Below are positions 62,824-64,000 of a stretch of DNA of 64,000 nt, piece by piece (positions within the stretch are counted from its first letter, which is position 1; the number at the start of each line of letters is the position of its first letter). This DNA is from Patiria pectinifera (Eukaryota; Echinodermata; Asteroidea; Valvatida; Asterinidae). The position numbers and the translations under genes were made by a program. A model generated the notes under the pieces. It saw only the letters and a program-made list of their open reading frames with translations, was not told the DNA's origin and ran no database searches. The stretch spans positions 30,766,197 through 30,830,196 of the forward strand of contig CM057149.1 in the NCBI GenBank assembly GCA_029964075.1. Direction: 5' to 3'.

Positions 62824-63290
62824 AAACCGAGATATTATTGCTGATTGGAACAGAAGTAGGGCACATGTCACTGAATCAAAGAGAGATATCCTCTGTTAGG
62901 GTTGAATCTCCTCTTTAAAATGACACCCTGATTGTGTCCTTACATTCACGGTTGACTGAGCAGGACCAATTTTATGAGAGGGTCTATTTAGAGACTTGCG
63001 CCACTTTTCATTTGAATTTTTTTTTCCCCCACCCGCCTTGACTTGGCAATCATATAGCCTTTCACTCTGTGAGGATTGACACAACAAAAACCACAATTAA
63101 AAAGTGGCGCGTCTCTTAATATACCCTTTCATAAAATTGGTCACTGCTCAGTCGACCGTCAATGTTATGACATGACCAGGGTGTCATTTTAAAGAGGAGA
63201 TTCAACCCTAACAGATGATATCTCCGGATAATCTTCCTTTGATTCGCATGTGGCCTACTTCTGTTCCAATTAGCAATAATATCTCGGTTT
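62824..63290. mobile_element. Foldback element, about 467 bp
   Basis: The left arm from aaaccgagatattattgctg through ggttgaatctcctctttaaaatg is repeated inverted at 63080-63290, ending taatatctcggttt. The centre near 63010-63050 is T- and C-rich. No coding content of its own. Confidence 0.8.
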
Positions 63291-63308
63291 CGGGTCTTTT
63301 AATCCAGG

Positions 63309-63374
63309 AGCTGATCGCCGACCCTGTACTGTTCGACTCCCTGGCATGGACCTTCCACTTGCGCAACCTCTGGG
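63309..63374 (+). other. Short open segment of coding-like character
   Basis: Directly after the foldback, ccag|gagctgatcgcc opens a frame reading ELIADPVLFDSLAWTFHLRN and then LW. It has GC-rich third positions like the real exons here. It then runs into a poly-G repeat at about 63376 with no visible donor. It may be an exon fragment truncated by a repeat. In the phase needed by the CUB-LDLa gene the same bases read differently, so I do not attach it to that gene. Confidence 0.3.
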
Positions 63375-63375
63375 C

Positions 63376-64000
63376 AGAGGCGGCGAACCGGGGGGGGGGG
63401 GCGGGGGAGCTTTCCCCCAGATTTTCCAAGGCCAACAAAAGTGCCCCTCTCACGGTTGTAAATGTGCCCCTCGAGATGAAAACAAAAATGCCCTCAAACG
63501 CACACGCATCATGAAAGCGTGTGATCGCGCTACAAATAAAATTGTCTTCTCTCTTGTAATGGAAAACTGCCCCCCCCCCCCAAAAAAAAGATGTTGGAAA
63601 ACTGCCCATCGTAAGCTCAAATACCCTGGCCTCTCGCCATAATAAAATTGTGCCCCTCTCCAGATGGAAAACTGCCCCGAAAGCACAATTTCATTAGTGC
63701 CCCGCTCTCAACATTACAATTGTGGCCCTCTCATGGAAAGCTGGCCTTTAGAAATAATAGTGCTCCTCCTCACGCGAATAAAATGGTCACTGAGCTGACC
63801 ATCAAAAGCAAAAGTGGCCCTCTCGCGATAAAAACAATGTCTATCTACATAACTAGTCAAATTCATGGGCGGACCCAGAGAGGTTATGGGGCAGAGGGTG
63901 TTCGGTGTGCCGAAGGCCCAAGGGCGGATCCGGGGGGGGGGGGGGGGCAACGGGGCCATGCCTCCCCCAAGAACAAAATCCCACTAACCCAATTTGGTTT
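63376..64000. repeat. Poly-G/C dispersed repeats to the window end
   Basis: Contains gaggcggcgaaccgggggg, repeated gtgcccctctc / aaaactgcccc phrases and a second gggcggatccgggggg unit at 63922. Several open frames on both strands are produced by the low-complexity sequence. No gene is seen. Confidence 0.55.

Overview
This is animal nuclear DNA. Its coding sequence is cut into short exons with GT/AG introns, and the introns and intergenic DNA are packed with transposon debris: terminal-inverted-repeat (TIR) elements, TTAA-flanked elements, tRNA-derived SINEs, minisatellites and poly-G repeats. The recognisable genes (FBXL13/DRC6, ARMC10, MRPS25, a Wnt2-type Wnt, a CUB-LDLa secreted protein and an Ig-domain receptor) fit an invertebrate deuterostome such as a hemichordate, echinoderm or cephalochordate. 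The sequence alone does not let me name the species.

Layout. Positions 1-5.4 kb hold one unassigned exon (430-523) and several TIR elements. From 5438 to 23832 (+) lies a complete 16-exon FBXL13 gene, which encodes subunit 6 of the nexin-dynein regulatory complex of motile cilia. All exon phases join, giving a predicted 828 residues. From 23.8 to 28.7 kb there is repeat-rich intergenic DNA, including a clear pogo/Tigger-type MITE. ARMC10 (28759-33795, -) has 5 exons and 329 residues, and stands head to head with MRPS25 (34098-37008, +; 4 exons, 179 residues), with only 302 bp between their start codons. From 37 to 41.6 kb the DNA is AT-rich and appears gene-free. At 41834-43369 (-) is a single-exon gene for a two-Ig-domain transmembrane protein. 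Its cytoplasmic tail is a coding minisatellite of five ITIM-like tyrosine motifs. From 43.4 to 46.4 kb are two large inverted-repeat elements. The three 3' exons of a Wnt2-like gene lie at 46435-49594 (+). The middle exon carries a frameshift, and the protein has an unusually long basic C-terminal tail. From 49.6 to 57.9 kb is repeat-dominated DNA. A secreted CUB-LDLa protein gene starts at 57997 (+), with all introns in phase 1, and probably ends at 62609. The last 1.4 kb is a foldback element and poly-G repeats.

Functional relations. The genes do not form a pathway: a ciliary structural protein, a mitochondrial outer-membrane-type armadillo protein, a mitoribosomal protein, a putative inhibitory immune-type receptor, a morphogen and a secreted modular protein sit side by side. 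ARMC10 and MRPS25, both mitochondrial, probably share one bidirectional promoter. FBXL13, ARMC10 and WNT2 all lie on human chromosome 7q, so their co-occurrence here looks like retained ancestral linkage. The most unusual single locus is the intronless Ig/ITIM-array receptor.
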